Shown piece after piece: positions 18,733 through 30,371 of a stretch of 64,000 nt of DNA. Numbering within the stretch: position 1 is the first letter of the stretch; every line of letters begins with the position of its first letter. This DNA is from Paulinella micropora (taxonomy: Eukaryota; Cercozoa; Imbricatea; Euglyphida; Paulinellidae). The notes below the pieces were generated by a model. It saw only the letters and a list, made by a program, of their open reading frames with translations. It did not search any database and was not told the DNA's origin. Where the stretch lies: NCBI GenBank assembly GCA_019918135.1, contig WBZZ01002655.1:1-64000 (forward strand), written 5' to 3'. A program made the position numbers and the translations under genes.

Positions 18733-21241
18733 ATGTCTACTAGGTCTGAAGACTGGCAGGAAGGAGGGGGGAGAGTGAGCGAACCCCAGGAAACGAAGAG
18801 GAGTTCGTTGACCCTCATGCAGAAGGAGGAGATCTGGCACCTTCCTTTGACACAGGAGGAGCAGAGAATCAATTTTTTACTGCGCGTTCCTTTGACACAG
18901 GAGGAGCGGAGGAAGTCGAGGAGGAGGAGAAGGGAGGAGAGGAAGCGAAGTTTGTGGCCGAATATGGCAAACTAAGTTAGAAGGAGTTTGAGGAGAAGAA
19001 AGGGAAGGATGAGGCCTATAAATGGCTATACATTCCCCAAGAAATGCGATGGGGACAACCCTTGAAGAAGGAGGACATCTGTTACACTCTCCCAAGGCAA
19101 GCTCTGCCTCTGGCAGAATTCCTCAGAGACGACTGTGCACAGTTACAGGTGCAACACGTCTCATTTGGGGACAATATGTCTTTACTGGAGCTACTCGACC
19201 TCTCATGGACAGTGTTTGAGTGTGCTATACTCTTTGAGTACCAGACTGGAAAGACTGTGCTGCCATGGAACACAAGAGCACTGGCTAGGTTGCTCGATCC
19301 TGGTCAGGACATTGATTCAATAAAGAGAGTGGAAAAGGAGTTTAAGTTCAGGAATCCAAAAGGACAGATCAATGTCATGGATGTGTCTCTGAAACTTATG
19401 GAGGCCAAGTTAGTGGACCTGGGTAAACTCCAACACACCCAGTTTGGCAGGGACCTTCACCCGGCCCTGAGGGAAATAGAAGGCGAAGCTGGAGGGGTGA
19501 CGAGGATGAAGAAGCTGCATGCGGCCTTGGTGAAGGATGACGCATGGAAGAGGTGGGTTCACGAAGGATCATACGATCTTGGAGGGGACGGCCGCACCAC
19601 CCCCCACCAATAAAGCGGGAGAGAAGGAGTTGGCGGAGAAGGCCTTGTTCCTTCGGAAGGCAGCTGAGATCCTGTCTTTTTTTCATCATGCCCAAGAGCT
19701 GTATATCAAAGAGCTAGCGGCTGAGAAAGAAAAGAAGGAGATGGAGGCAAAGATTGCATTAGCCAAGGCGGCGGGAACAAAGGGACCGAAATATTCCTCT
19801 GGATCTTATATGGCTCCCTCGGGCCGCTCCGCCCCGTCAGCCCACACAGCCCCTTCGGCCCCTGCGACTAGCTCAGCGCCTACCACTGTCATTGTCAACA
19901 GTAATGACAAAAAGGACAGACAGGCTATCATACAGGCCTTCCAAAAATATACAAAGTCCGATGCCACTGCTCTGACGCTGTATGCAGAGACAGCGAGTCA
20001 GAAAGAACACGGATGCGAACCTTCGAGACAAGCTCAGAAGAATTGATGCTTGTATGAAGCAGCATCCAACGGACGAAACACAGGAGTATGAGGCGTTATA
20101 CACCTTGTTGGACCCATCAATCATCACACAAGGGTTTGATGTTGGGGAGTACAAGGCGATGAGAGCGGTAGAGGTGGCGGCTAGGAGAGCAGCCTCAGAC
20201 CTGCAATGCACGGTGCCAGTTGCCGTCCTCTTGCAATACTTTAAAACTCATGGGTATCAGCACCTGTGCACTGGTACTTTGATTGGGTTTGAGATTTTTC
20301 AAGAGGTGAACGAAGGGCTGGGCATTGGCACGAGGTTGGCAGCGATCCTCACTGAGGTCAGCGCCAAGTACGGGCTCTTTTATAGCCGGAAGTCTATCAT
20401 TTTGTACTTCCTGAGTGCTTTGTGTACACGACACCCGAGCAAGCTCGCAAGGATCATACAGTCCTGTCCGACCTTCACGGCGGTGAAGACGGCGGATTTT
20501 TTAGAAACGAATATATACGAGAGGACTGTAGCGGCTACTCCGCCGGGCGACCTGTTCAAGGAGGTGCTCGACGCGTGTTCCGAATTGGACACAGCCACCG
20601 AATCATTCTCCAGTGCCGCGACACAGGGGGTTGGAGGTGCTCAAGCAGCACATGCAACTCGAACGGCAGGTCTCAAGAGGGGGAGAGATGAGCCGACGCC
20701 GTGCTACCGCTATTTTTCATACATGGCGTGTAAGCATGAGGCACAGAAAGGAGTAGGCAATTGCCTCTTCAGCCACGACTCTCTTGATGATAGGCAGCGA
20801 AATCTTTTCCTTAGAGAGCTCGAAGGCATGAAAAAGACCATGTACGCCATGTACAAGAAGGAGTTGGAGGAGGGGAGGTGGAATGCGAATATGGTCTCGG
20901 ATGCGGAGTTCCGGGAGGCCATCATTTACTTCCTTGACAGAATGAAGAGAAGGGAGAAGAGAGAGACATCGGGCCGATCAAAGGCGCCGACTAGAGGAGG
21001 AGGAGAGACGAGAGGATCGTCACGAGGGTCCCGAGGGACACCAAGAGGGGCGGCACCACGAGGACGAGGCTTTCGTGGAAGGGGAGGACGGACCCCAGCG
21101 CGCCCTCCCAGAGGACACGGATACTGGAATTATAGCACCAGTTCCAGCTCCAACTACCCCCAGCAAGCTTATACCGCTACGGAGGGGAGACGTCAAGACG
21201 AAGACACCGGCTCAGGTGAGCGTGTTGTCGTCGTAGACTGA
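18733..21241 (+). pseudogene. gag-like region of LTR retrotransposon
   Basis: Several open stretches precede pol. An early part has FRNPKGQINVMDVSLKLMEA. A middle part is Ala/Pro/Ser-rich. The last, longest part has a CCCH-like cysteine/histidine cluster (CYRYFSYMACKHEAQK then NCLFSHD) and an Arg/Gly-rich tail (GRGFRGRGGRTP), which fits a nucleic-acid binding nucleocapsid end. Gag-like identity rests on position and these features. The region carries about two or three breaks, and whether some reading-frame change is a normal feature of the family cannot be told. Confidence 0.55.
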
Positions 21242-21316
21242 CGGGAGGAGAAGAGAGAGGAAAAGAAGAGAGAGAAGGAGATAAAAACTGTTCTTTTTAA
21301 TCCGACAGTCACAGTT

Positions 21317-24300
21317 ATGCCTACTGTTGCTGAACAGGATACGAACGGTTCCGTTCCTCCTAGACGTGAAGGTGAAGGCACACAGCCTCACAAGCCTCAA
21401 GGTAAGCACTTGCTAGTTCATCCTTCGAGAGCTAATATGATAAATGATGCGAATAGGAAGGCGAAGAAGGCGATGGAGGAGAGGAAGCCGAAACCAAAGG
21501 CTAGGTCTCCTCCTACGAAGAAGCAGCGGACCGTACCCCCGCCAAAGGACTCAATAGTCTCTGCTATAGACACGAGTACACTCGGTGTACCAGACTCTGT
21601 CCAAAAGACACTCGAGATACCGGAAGCCCCGGAGACTCAAGAAGTTAAGTTGGCGGAAAAGGGGGGAGAACGAGAAGAGGACAAGGAACTTGAGCTTAGA
21701 CTCAAAACCCTAGAACGAAAAATTCATGTGCTAGCGGCTAGTTTACATAGACCAGACGCGCTATGCTACACTGACCTCTTTTGTGAAACTTTACAAACCA
21801 CATTAAAAGTTGGTAATGATACGATGGCGAATATTAATATTGTCGGCCAGAAGTTTTTGAATAGTCACCGGACATGGGTGGACAAAAACATTAGAAAAAC
21901 AAAGGGGACCCTAAAAGGGGTAGGCAGCCGTACGGAAATTACGGGCATCGTCACATTAATTTTCAAATTGAAATCCGGTCGAGTATATCGTGCGGACCTC
22001 TATGTTGTCCCCGATTACCACGGTTCAATCCTGCTGTCGTATGACCAATTGGCTACGATGGGGGCTGTGATCGATTGCGCCGCACGGCGGGTGATTTATG
22101 GAGTGAAGAATGGAGAGGAGGATATTAATCCGATGACTGCTACTGACTCATACGAGGCTTTTGAGCTGAGTCTAGCAACGGAGAGGAAAAAGTTGGCATT
22201 CGTACATGAGGCAACTGAAGCCTATGTACACCCCTATGTCACAGTGCCGGAGGAACTGACCTGGACCGACAATTGGGAGACGGAGATGCAGGCGTATACG
22301 GTTACGATTCCCGCATGGGACAGAAAGTCTATTGATGACTTAGTCGTAGCGCGTAATGAGGAGATAATATGTGTTGCGAAACAGTGCCCGTCGTTGGCCA
22401 GATTCGCAGAAGGTGGCAGGGCAGATGTCCATATTACCAATGGCTACTGTTATCATGCGAAGGTGTCAGATGAGAAGAGAGAGGCGTTTGTGCCAAGGAG
22501 AAAGGGGCGTATCCCCGATACTCCAGCGGATGACATTAAAACTTTTATCACGAACTTTTGGGGCGATGTGCCTACCTGGCCGCGCTCATTAACTGAAGTG
22601 AAAAAGTGTCTACGGACTCTATTTGAGAGTAACAAGCCGTATACTGTCATTCTGCCATACAATGAGAAGGCGATCTGGGCACAGGAGATAAGGGACCGGC
22701 TTATTGATCATCCTATACCTGTTCCTTCTCGCAAGCAACAATTAGTGGTGGCTTGTCGACTCGGGTCTCGGGAGCAGAGCAGTGCATACAAGCAAAAGCT
22801 CAGAGCCCAGGACAAGTTGAAATTGATACCTCAAGCTTTCACATGCTTTGATGGTTTCTACACCCGTAAGGCTCCGATACAATACGCGAACCTTATTGAT
22901 ACGCTTGTCGGACTCGGTCATGATGATGAGCCGGACACAGTCACGTATGAAAGAACGGGACTAGACGATTTGTCCGAGGAAGATTTGAGTTTGGAGGAGG
23001 ACTTAGCGCCCCTCAAGGAGCATAAGAAGATGTCGGAGGAAGATTTCCAAGCGGCGGCGCGGAAAATTTTAGAAGAAGGAGTGGGTTCGGAGAGAGAGAA
23101 GGCGTTTCTCAAAGCTAAGATGGAGGCGTACAGAGAAATTTTCGACCCTCCTCGGGCAGGTGGTGTAAAGTCGGATGACTTCACTGCTGTCATTTACAAG
23201 ATACCGGGTGCGGAGCCATCTCCGGCACCACGGAGGGCAAATTTGAGCATACATGAGGCAAAAATAGCGGAGGAGAATGTGAGGCAGTTGCTCGATGAGG
23301 ACTTTATTGAGAGATCTACATCTCCAATTGTCTCTCAACCGAAAATCGTCCCTAAGCCAGGAGGAGAATGGCGCTTGACGATCAATTATGCCCGTGTGAA
23401 TAAGGTGCTAGAGGAAGAGAGAAATCCTCTGCCGACCTTAGAAGAAGGCAGAAGGGTGCTGCGGAATGCTAAATTCTATTCGGTCATTGACCTTAAGAAC
23501 GGCTTCTGGCAGATACCACTGGACGAGAAATCCAGATGGCTGACTGCATTCGTTGTGGGTATGGAAATATACCAGTGGAAGGTGCTTCCAATGGGACTCA
23601 AACAGGCCCCGGGGCTCTTTCAGAAGGCGATGCAGAAGATGTTGAGCGGTCAATATGACGACCAGTCGGAGGATGGTTTTATGAGAAGGAGAGGACAGAA
23701 GGCGAGAGAATATGCATTTTGTTACATCGATGACATCATCGTATACTCTAACACAATGGAAGAGCATATCGATCACTTGTCAGATGTCTTCAGGCGCATC
23801 GGAGCTTTTGGCCTGAAATGCAACCTAAAGAAATGTCAGCTTGCCAGGACAAGTGTGACGTATTTGGGTTACGAGATTTCTCATAATAGGGTCTCGATAT
23901 CGCGCGAAAAGAGGGAGGAGATCATGAGTAGACAGTTGCCAAAGAATCGCACGGAGTTACACTCTTTTCTTGCGATGGCACAGTACTACAGCCAGTTCAT
24001 ACCCGATTGGGGTGCAACTCGGGCTAAGCTGGAGAAGATGATTGATTTTGGAGACTTTGAGAAGTGCGATGAGGAGGCTTTGCAGGCGTTTAATACGCTC
24101 AAAGATATCATTTATAAAGATCCCAAGGACGGCGGATTAGTACTTATGATGCCCGACTTTACGAAACCGTTTGTAGTCGACACGGATGCATCTAAGTTTG
24201 CGATTGGCGCGGTGCTGCAACAGGAAGATGAGGAGAAAAAGTTGCGCCCGATCATGTTTATTAGTAGAAAGCTGTGTGCGGCGGAGCGAAATTACTGCAC

Positions 24301-26726
24301 GCGACAGAGGGAGGCGTTGGCAGTAGTATGGGCTCTCAAGAGGCTCAGAGAATACTTATGGGGAGGTTAGGACCGATCATCACAACCTTCTTTGGTTGAT
24401 GAATCATGAACAAACCGGCCGTTTGGCGCGGTGGCAAGCTTTCTTGTCACGTTTCAATTTCACGATGGTCTACTTACCGGGAAAGCGAAACGTAGTCGCT
24501 GATAGCCTTTCCAGGCTAGAGTTTCAGTCGGAGGTGTCGGCTCTCGTATCATCAGTGGAGATGGACCTGTCCACGGACAAGGTATACGAGGTGAGCCACA
24601 TAGAGGCGATGCAGATGGCAAGAGGCGTTCGTTATGACCGCACGGGTCTACGATATTATAGTCCTCAAGGCCCGGAGCATGGCATATGCTGTGAGGCGCA
24701 TGTTCTCGAAGACGCTGAGTGGTCTTATGAGGCATACGAGAACGCGAAGGCGAATATAAAAGAAGAGGAGGAGACGACTGAGGTCTGTACTGAACCTCCA
24801 CAGGAAAATCGAAGCGAGCTTGATGAAGACCCGGAAAGGGTAGGAGTAAGTTTTGAGGACGGTACTATTCATATCGCCTCGCCTACCGCGTGGAGGCAGC
24901 AACAGGCGACGGATCCGGAGTTCAAGGAGCTCATAACGTTATACAAGAACCCTAATGAGCTTAAAAAGACTCCACAGATCAAAGATCAGATGAAGGAGAT
25001 GGCGTGGAGAGATGGGCTATTGTGGTGCAAGGGCCAGCATGGCAAATTTGCATCACAGCCTGACAAATGGACTCTCTGGGTACCAGAGAAGTTGAGGCGC
25101 TTTATATATGTCGCAGCCCATAACTGCCCCTTACTGGCACATCCGGGTCGACAAAGAACTCATTAGTTCATAGCGAGGCGATTTTGGTGGAAAGGGATGA
25201 AGGAGGAGATAGACAGGGAAGTGGACGCATGCATCCCATGCAAAACCACAAAGACACCGCTGAAGGCGAACTTTGGCCTGATCGGTACATTCCCGTTACA
25301 CGCCGGGATGTTTGAATTTTTACACATCGATCATGTGGGACCTTTCCCCGAATCGGCAGAAGGGTACAGATACCTTCTTACCGCAATAGATCGAGCCACC
25401 AATTATGTCTGGGTTGTTCCTGTTAAGGACGCTACAGGCAAGACAACTGCGGAGGCTCTGATCGATAGGATCGTCTCGCAGATCGGAGTGCCTAGAAAGA
25501 TATGTTCTGATCGAGGTTCTGACTTAAGAATGAAGTCATCGACAGACTATCTAAGTACTACGGGATGAAATGGCAATATGTTACTGCCTATAACCCGAGA
25601 GCGAATGGCAAGATCGAGCGGGTACATAGACCTCTCAAAGCCTCGCTTAAGATGTACTGTGTGAAGAAGGAGAATCAGAGAGCCTGGGTGGAGGCAGCAC
25701 CTTCATTTGCCTTTGCAATGAACTGTCTACCCTCATCGGCATTAGGAGGAGCCAGGAGCTCAGTCTCGCCATATCAATTGGTTTACGGCCGAGAGCCTAA
25801 TATCCCAACCTCACTTCTGCATCCAAAAGACACTTGGGCAGATGAGGATGAGTTGTTCGGGATGAGACTAAGAGCGAAGATGGAGGCGGAACAAATAGTT
25901 GCGGCGCGCAGGGAGGCGGAACAAATAGTTGCGGCGCGCAGGGAGGCGGAGCGCAGAAAGACTGACACACAAGGAGTGCGACAAGCGCACTTAGATCAAG
26001 TCCGTTTCCAGGTTGGGGATATTGTACTCTTGTACCATCCTCAAGTCCCTAGTAAGGGGGTTAGCTCTAAGCTGTTTACCCACTGGAAAGGACCATACCA
26101 GGTCATGGAACAGATGGGACCTCTGAATTATAAGATCAGGGGTAGAGGGAAGGTGCAGATTGTGAATGTTCGAAGGCTGATCAAATATGACCCCTTCTTA
26201 CTTGAGGATGAATCCGTTGAGGAGGCGTTGAAACGGATGAAGGAGGACTTCAAAGAGGTACCGCCTATACAGAAGGAGGATACCTTAGAGGAGGAGAATG
26301 CCTATCGGGCACCGGTCACGGAGAAGGAGGAGACCGAGAAGGAGAGTAAGGAAGACTCAAACCGCAAAAGCGCGGCGGGGACTCAGTCTAAAGCCCCCAT
26401 AGTCCGCGGCGGTACGAAGGAGAAGTTCACGGAGGCGCAGAGAAGGAGAGCGCAAAACGATCTCATCTTCGACCAACCGAGGAAGGTGGCGAGATCGACG
26501 CGAGCGACAGATGTCCATGGAGGAGGAGGGGAGAAGGACACTAACCCGAACGCGGGTAATGTGGACATTCGACATGTGCGATGGAAGGAAGGAGAGGCAA
26601 TTGCGGCCATCAAGTGGGTCCGAGACGCTTTTTATCTGTTGAGACCGGCAGAATCTCATGTTGCCGATGACACTCTCTCAGATCTTTATCTCATGCGGGC
26701 TGTGGCGGTCCCGCAGACTACACGGG
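21317..26726 (+). pseudogene. pol region: protease-like, RT, RNase H, integrase
   Basis: In order: a weak aspartic-protease-like fold (ITGIVTLIFKL, then LYVVPDYHGSILLSYDQLA); reverse transcriptase with LPMGLKQAPGLFQKAM and the catalytic FCYIDDIIVYS; RNase H with FVVDTDASKFAIGAVLQQ; an integrase zinc finger region (AHNCPLLAHPGR, ACIPCKTTK); the integrase core with LHIDHVGPFPE, CSDRGSDL and NPRANGKIERVHRPLKASL; and a GPY-like end (WKGPYQVMEQMGPLNYKI). This is the Ty3/gypsy order. The region carries about three breaks, and PLV B is inserted after it; more coding sequence lies on the far side at 48654. Confidence 0.85.
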
Positions 26727-27155
26727 AGTAGATGATACAGAAAATCTCGTCAAGAATTTAATCAATTCTTGACCTCGTTTTCTGTGTTTGAGCATTCCTG
26801 TTGATTTCCCGCAAATCAATACTAAGCAACAAAACAGCAAAATAAAAAATCAAAAAAATTTGATAAATACAAGAAAGCAAAATAAATAAATTCGTTTTCC
26901 TGTATTTCAAAAAACAAGACGAAAAAAATTGATACCCACAAAAGAGCAGTAAAAAAAAAAATGAGACCCATAAAAAAGCAGTAAAAAATCCAACAAGTAG
27001 ATGATACAGAAATACTCGTCATGAATTTTTGCAAAATTCACGACTTCGTTTTCTGTGTGGCACCCCCTCCTATGGATTTCCGATACAATAAATACAAAGA
27101 AACAAAAACAACCAAATAGCCTTATACAGCACACTTCAAGAAAACATGTATATCA
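26727..27155. repeat. Left terminal inverted repeat of PLV B
   Basis: About 429 bp, the inverse of 48146-48647. The outer 60 bases fold into a hairpin (TCAAGAATT/AATTCTTGA). A second, diverged copy of this terminal unit, starting GTAGATGATACAGAAATACT, lies inside the repeat near 26998. Confidence 0.88.
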
Positions 27156-27224
27156 TTAAATTTAGTAATAGCAAGCAATTGACAATTATCCCAAAGGGAC
27201 TAATTTACCCGAAAGTTGTCCAGT

Positions 27225-27338
27225 TATACCGCACCAAGTGTGTCAAAACTGGTGTAAAGGATTTTTATACCGCACCAAAATTTTCAAATCTGGTGTAAAG
27301 GATTTTTATACCGCACCAAGTGTGTCAAAATTGGTGTT
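27225..27338 (+). repeat. 41-bp tandem repeat, about 2.8 units
   Basis: Units start at 27225, 27266 and 27307 with TATACCGCACCA and end TGGTGTAAAGGATTTT. Each contains CACCA and TGGTG as an inverted pair, so each unit can fold. It lies between the left terminal repeat and the first GIY-YIG gene and has no seen counterpart at the other end. Confidence 0.75.
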
Positions 27339-27411
27339 ATCTGGTGAGTGGTGGTAAATTCTATAGTAAATTCCATTTAAGTTTAAGGACATAATAAGAC
27401 ATAAAAGGACA

Positions 27412-28010
27412 ATGCCCGACTACAAGCAAGGAAAAATTTATGCTATTCGTTCATACAAGACCGACCAAATATATATTGGTTCTACATTGAATCCACTTCA
27501 TAAAAGATTGTATGAACATAGATGTTTATTCAAAAACGGTTTTCCTTATGTATCATCTTTTGAAGTATTGAAATATGAAGATAATTACATTGAACTTATT
27601 GAAATGTTTCCATGTAATAACAGAATGGAACTTTGTAAGAGAGAAGGAGAAATAATTAGAGCAACAGAAAATTGTATAAACAAACAAATCACAGGAAGAA
27701 CAAAAACAGAATGGCTTCAAGAAAATAAAGAAAGACTAAATAAAAAAGCAGAAATTATTACAAAGTCAATCGTGAAAAATTACTTCTTGATATGAAGCAA
27801 TATTATAATAATAAAGATAACAGAGATAAAAAGAAAAAATATAACAAAGAAAACAGAGAGAAAAACTGAGATAAGTTAGACAAAAAAATGAAATGCGTCT
27901 GTGGGTCTGTGTATATGATTAGGTCTAGAGAACGACACTACCAGACAAGAAAACATAAAATATTTATGAATAATGTTGAAGTAATAGGATTACGGGTATT
28001 CGGTTATTAA
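27412..28010 (+). pseudogene. GIY-YIG endonuclease remnant 1, PLV B
   Basis: Starts MPDYKQGKIYAIRSYKTDQI with the GIY-YIG-like IYAIRS and IYIGST pair, then LHKRLYEHR and a catalytic-type glutamate region. The C-terminal part has a Lys/Asn-rich helix and a CVCGS...H...H zinc-finger-like end. The family includes homing endonucleases and is common in large viruses. This copy carries about two breaks. Its end overlaps that of the integrase gene on the other strand. Confidence 0.65.
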
Positions 28011-29014
28011 AGGTCTAACTTTTCAACTTGTTTCCTAATTCTATCTGAGATTCTTACATTACTTTCATCAATATTTTCTCTTTTTAATAATCTCTGTGTG
28101 TTTCGTTCCTTAGTTATTTTTTTCTCTTTATCTTTTACTTGCTTTTCTTCATCTACTGATTTAGTAAATTCGGTTTTTAGAAGTTCTCGTGGTGATACTA
28201 ATTCATTATCAGAGAGAATGATTTTAAATCCTGACCTACCTATTACTTTGTAAATCTGCTTACTAAACTGCTTTCCACCTTTTTCAAACATTCGTCTCGT
28301 TAATTCCTTACGAACTCTATCTCCAATGCTATAGTCATTAATAAGGTTAATATCTCTAGTTATGACTTGCTTGTTTTTATCTCTTCTAGCAAAGACGTCC
28401 ACTGGTCTGGCTTGAATTCCTCTATGAACTTTGTGGTTATAAGCATTAACCAAATCTTGAATATAACTTACCCAATCAAAATTTCTATTAGTTTCAAATA
28501 ATAAATCCAACCACCTTCTAATACTTCTTATAACTCTATCTACTACGGCTAGCGTTCTATGGTCTCCGACTTCAACCACATCATGCTTAATACCATTTTG
28601 AATAAAATAATCACGAGTAGCACCTTTATATTCTCCTCCGCTGTCGGTTGTAATTGATTTAGGTTTATAAGGTATAGATTTCAAAGCATAATAAACTTCT
28701 TTCGCTGTTTTATTTTTTAATGGAATGATGATTAAATATCTCGAATGACAATCAATCCAAACAAGCATCCAAGCATATCCTTTATTTCCTTTCTTATCTT
28801 TTATCTTACTCATATCGGCTAAGTCCAGAAAAACATGGTCTAATGGATTATCAACGCATATAGTATTCCATATTTTCGGGTTCTTTTTCTGGTGGTGTAT
28901 TTCAAGGGCTTCTTCTTCTTTTGTTTTAACTACTTCTCCTGTAGGTGTGTCTTCTAATTGACTATTACGATTTTGATTATTAATAATTGTATGTTTATGG
29001 TCTAAATCAGACAT
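28007..29014 (-). CDS. RVE-family integrase, PLV B
   Basis: A 335-residue integrase closely related to that of A (14346-15344). It has VFLDLADMSKIKD, WIDCHSRYLIIIPLKNKTA, SITTDSGGEYKGAT, the helix AVVDRVIRSIRRWLDLLF, and the C-terminal FSKQIYKVIGRSGFKI plus LVSPRELLK. It looks whole. The divergence from A is greatest in the last 70 residues. It is the likely enzyme for the 6-bp target duplication at the ends of B. Confidence 0.85.
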   Translation of the reverse strand: MSDLDHKHTIINNQNRNSQLEDTPTGEVVKTKEEEALEIHHQKKNPKIWNTICVDNPLDHVFLDLADMSKIKDKKGNKGYAWMLVWIDCHSRYLIIIPLKNKTAKEVYYALKSIPYKPKSITTDSGGEYKGATRDYFIQNGIKHDVVEVGDHRTLAVVDRVIRSIRRWLDLLFETNRNFDWVSYIQDLVNAYNHKVHRGIQARPVDVFARRDKNKQVITRDINLINDYSIGDRVRKELTRRMFEKGGKQFSKQIYKVIGRSGFKIILSDNELVSPRELLKTEFTKSVDEEKQVKDKEKKITKERNTQRLLKRENIDESNVRISDRIRKQVEKLDL

Positions 29015-29089
29015 ATTATATATATTTAATTTTATTTTAAGGTTTTATTATATATTATATATAACGATAATAAACGATATAAAACGATA

Positions 29090-29742
29090 ATGCCTGATTA
29101 CAAGGAAGGTAAGATTTATGCTATTAGGTCTTACCAGACAGATGAAATTTATATTGGCTCAACTATTCAACCATTATATAAAAGACTTCATACTCATAAA
29201 CGAGATTATAAATGTTGGTTAAATGGAAAACATAACTACATTTCGTCTTTTGAAATTATTAAATACGATGATGCTTATATAGAACTAGCTGAAGAATTTT
29301 CGTGTAATAACAAAATGGAATTAGCAAAACGAGAAGGTGAATTAATAAGAGAAATGAAATGTGTAAATAAAAGAATAGAAGGAAGAACAAAGAAAGAATG
29401 GGGAGAAGAAATAAAGACAGAATTAAACAGATAAAAAGAGAATATTATAAAGAAAATAAAGATTACTTTTTAAGAAGAATAAGTGAAAACAATAAAAACA
29501 ACGAAGATAAAGTAAAGCAATATAAAAAAGAATATTATGTTAATAACAAACAAGTAATTGAAGAAAAAAGAAAATTGTATCGTGAGAAAAATAAAGAAAA
29601 AATTCAATCACAAGCAAAAAAAATCATAGAGTGTGATTGTGGTATCTTATTTAGTCTAAGCAATAAAGCGAGACATATAAAATCTATTAATCATCAAAAT
29701 TTCATTAATGATTTAATAGGTTTAAATACATTCGGGCTTTAG
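29090..29742 (+). pseudogene. GIY-YIG endonuclease remnant 2, PLV B
   Basis: Starts MPDYKEGKIYAIRSYQTDEI with IYIGSTIQPLYKRLHTHKRD, then a long Lys/Asn/Tyr-rich helix and a CDCGILFSL...H...H end. It is the same family as 27412-28010 and 34554-35213 and carries about one break. It occupies the slot between integrase and the charged coiled-coil gene, where A has the DUF5754-like gene, so cargo was exchanged here. Confidence 0.65.
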
Positions 29743-30263
29743 AACTTAAGAAACATCCGCGAGACATCATCATTATTTTTTTCTTTTTTGTTAGCCTTTT
29801 CAGATTGATTATAAACATTAACAGATATGTTTGATTTCTTTCCTTTCCCTTTCTTAGGCTTGATTTCTTCTTCACTACTCTCGCTTTCGCTTTCTTCACT
29901 CTCTGGCTCAGGCTCTGGTTTCTTACTCTTCTTCTTTTCTCTCTTAGTTTCCGCTTTCTTTCTTCTTATCTTCATTTTTGCCATCTTTTCAGCAATGATA
30001 TCAGTAAAATCACATTCACTTTCACTATCACTGCTTTGCTCGGGTGTGTCATCTTGGTCTTTTTCATTAACAATATCGCTCGCCACATTCTTATTTTCTA
30101 TCTCTGCCAATCTTCGTTCCATATCATCATCTTCACTTCTGACTGCATTTCGGTATTGTTCCAAAACCTTTTTGGCATGTTCCATCTTTCGTTGTTTTGC
30201 TTTCGCTTTTATTCCTTCAACAGCACTCCCCCAGTTCTTACGACTTGCTTCGGGAGACGGCAT
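29739..30263 (-). CDS. Charged coiled-coil protein of PLV, copy B
   Basis: A 174-residue homologue of 13559-14074, starting MPSPEASRKNWGSAVEGIKA and ending DDVSRMFLKF, with DFTDIIAEKMAKMKI in the middle. It looks whole. In A a TATA-like AGTATAGA sits directly before the start; here a 48-bp hairpin lies between that box and the start codon. The function is unknown; a basic/acidic core-protein role is inference. Confidence 0.6.
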   Translation of the reverse strand: MPSPEASRKNWGSAVEGIKAKAKQRKMEHAKKVLEQYRNAVRSEDDDMERRLAEIENKNVASDIVNEKDQDDTPEQSSDSESECDFTDIIAEKMAKMKIRRKKAETKREKKKSKKPEPEPESEESESESSEEEIKPKKGKGKKSNISVNVYNQSEKANKKEKNNDDVSRMFLKF

Positions 30264-30311
30264 TTTAGAATCTCACTTCGTGCTTCGCACTCTCGCTTAT
30301 TATAAAAATAT
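30264..30311. repeat. Single hairpin unit between TATA-like box and start (copy 5)
   Basis: A 48-bp unit with stem TTTAGAAT/ATTATAAA (one mismatch) and loop containing CACTTCGTGCTTCGCACTC. Comparison with A shows the flanks GGCAT and TCTATACTAAG joined directly there, so B has one extra unit. The loop is of the type seen in the full modules at 13363 and 40135. Confidence 0.8.
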
Positions 30312-30371
30312 TCTATACTAAGATTAATATATTTTAGTATTTTTAAAAATAAATATTTAATTATATAATTA

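Noticed and set aside
19396-19695. Minus-strand frames opposite the gag-like region
   Set aside because: They have no domain and lie opposite the coding strand of the LTR element.
27225-27338. Possible CRISPR array
   Set aside because: Units are directly adjacent with no unique spacers, and the setting is a eukaryotic element.
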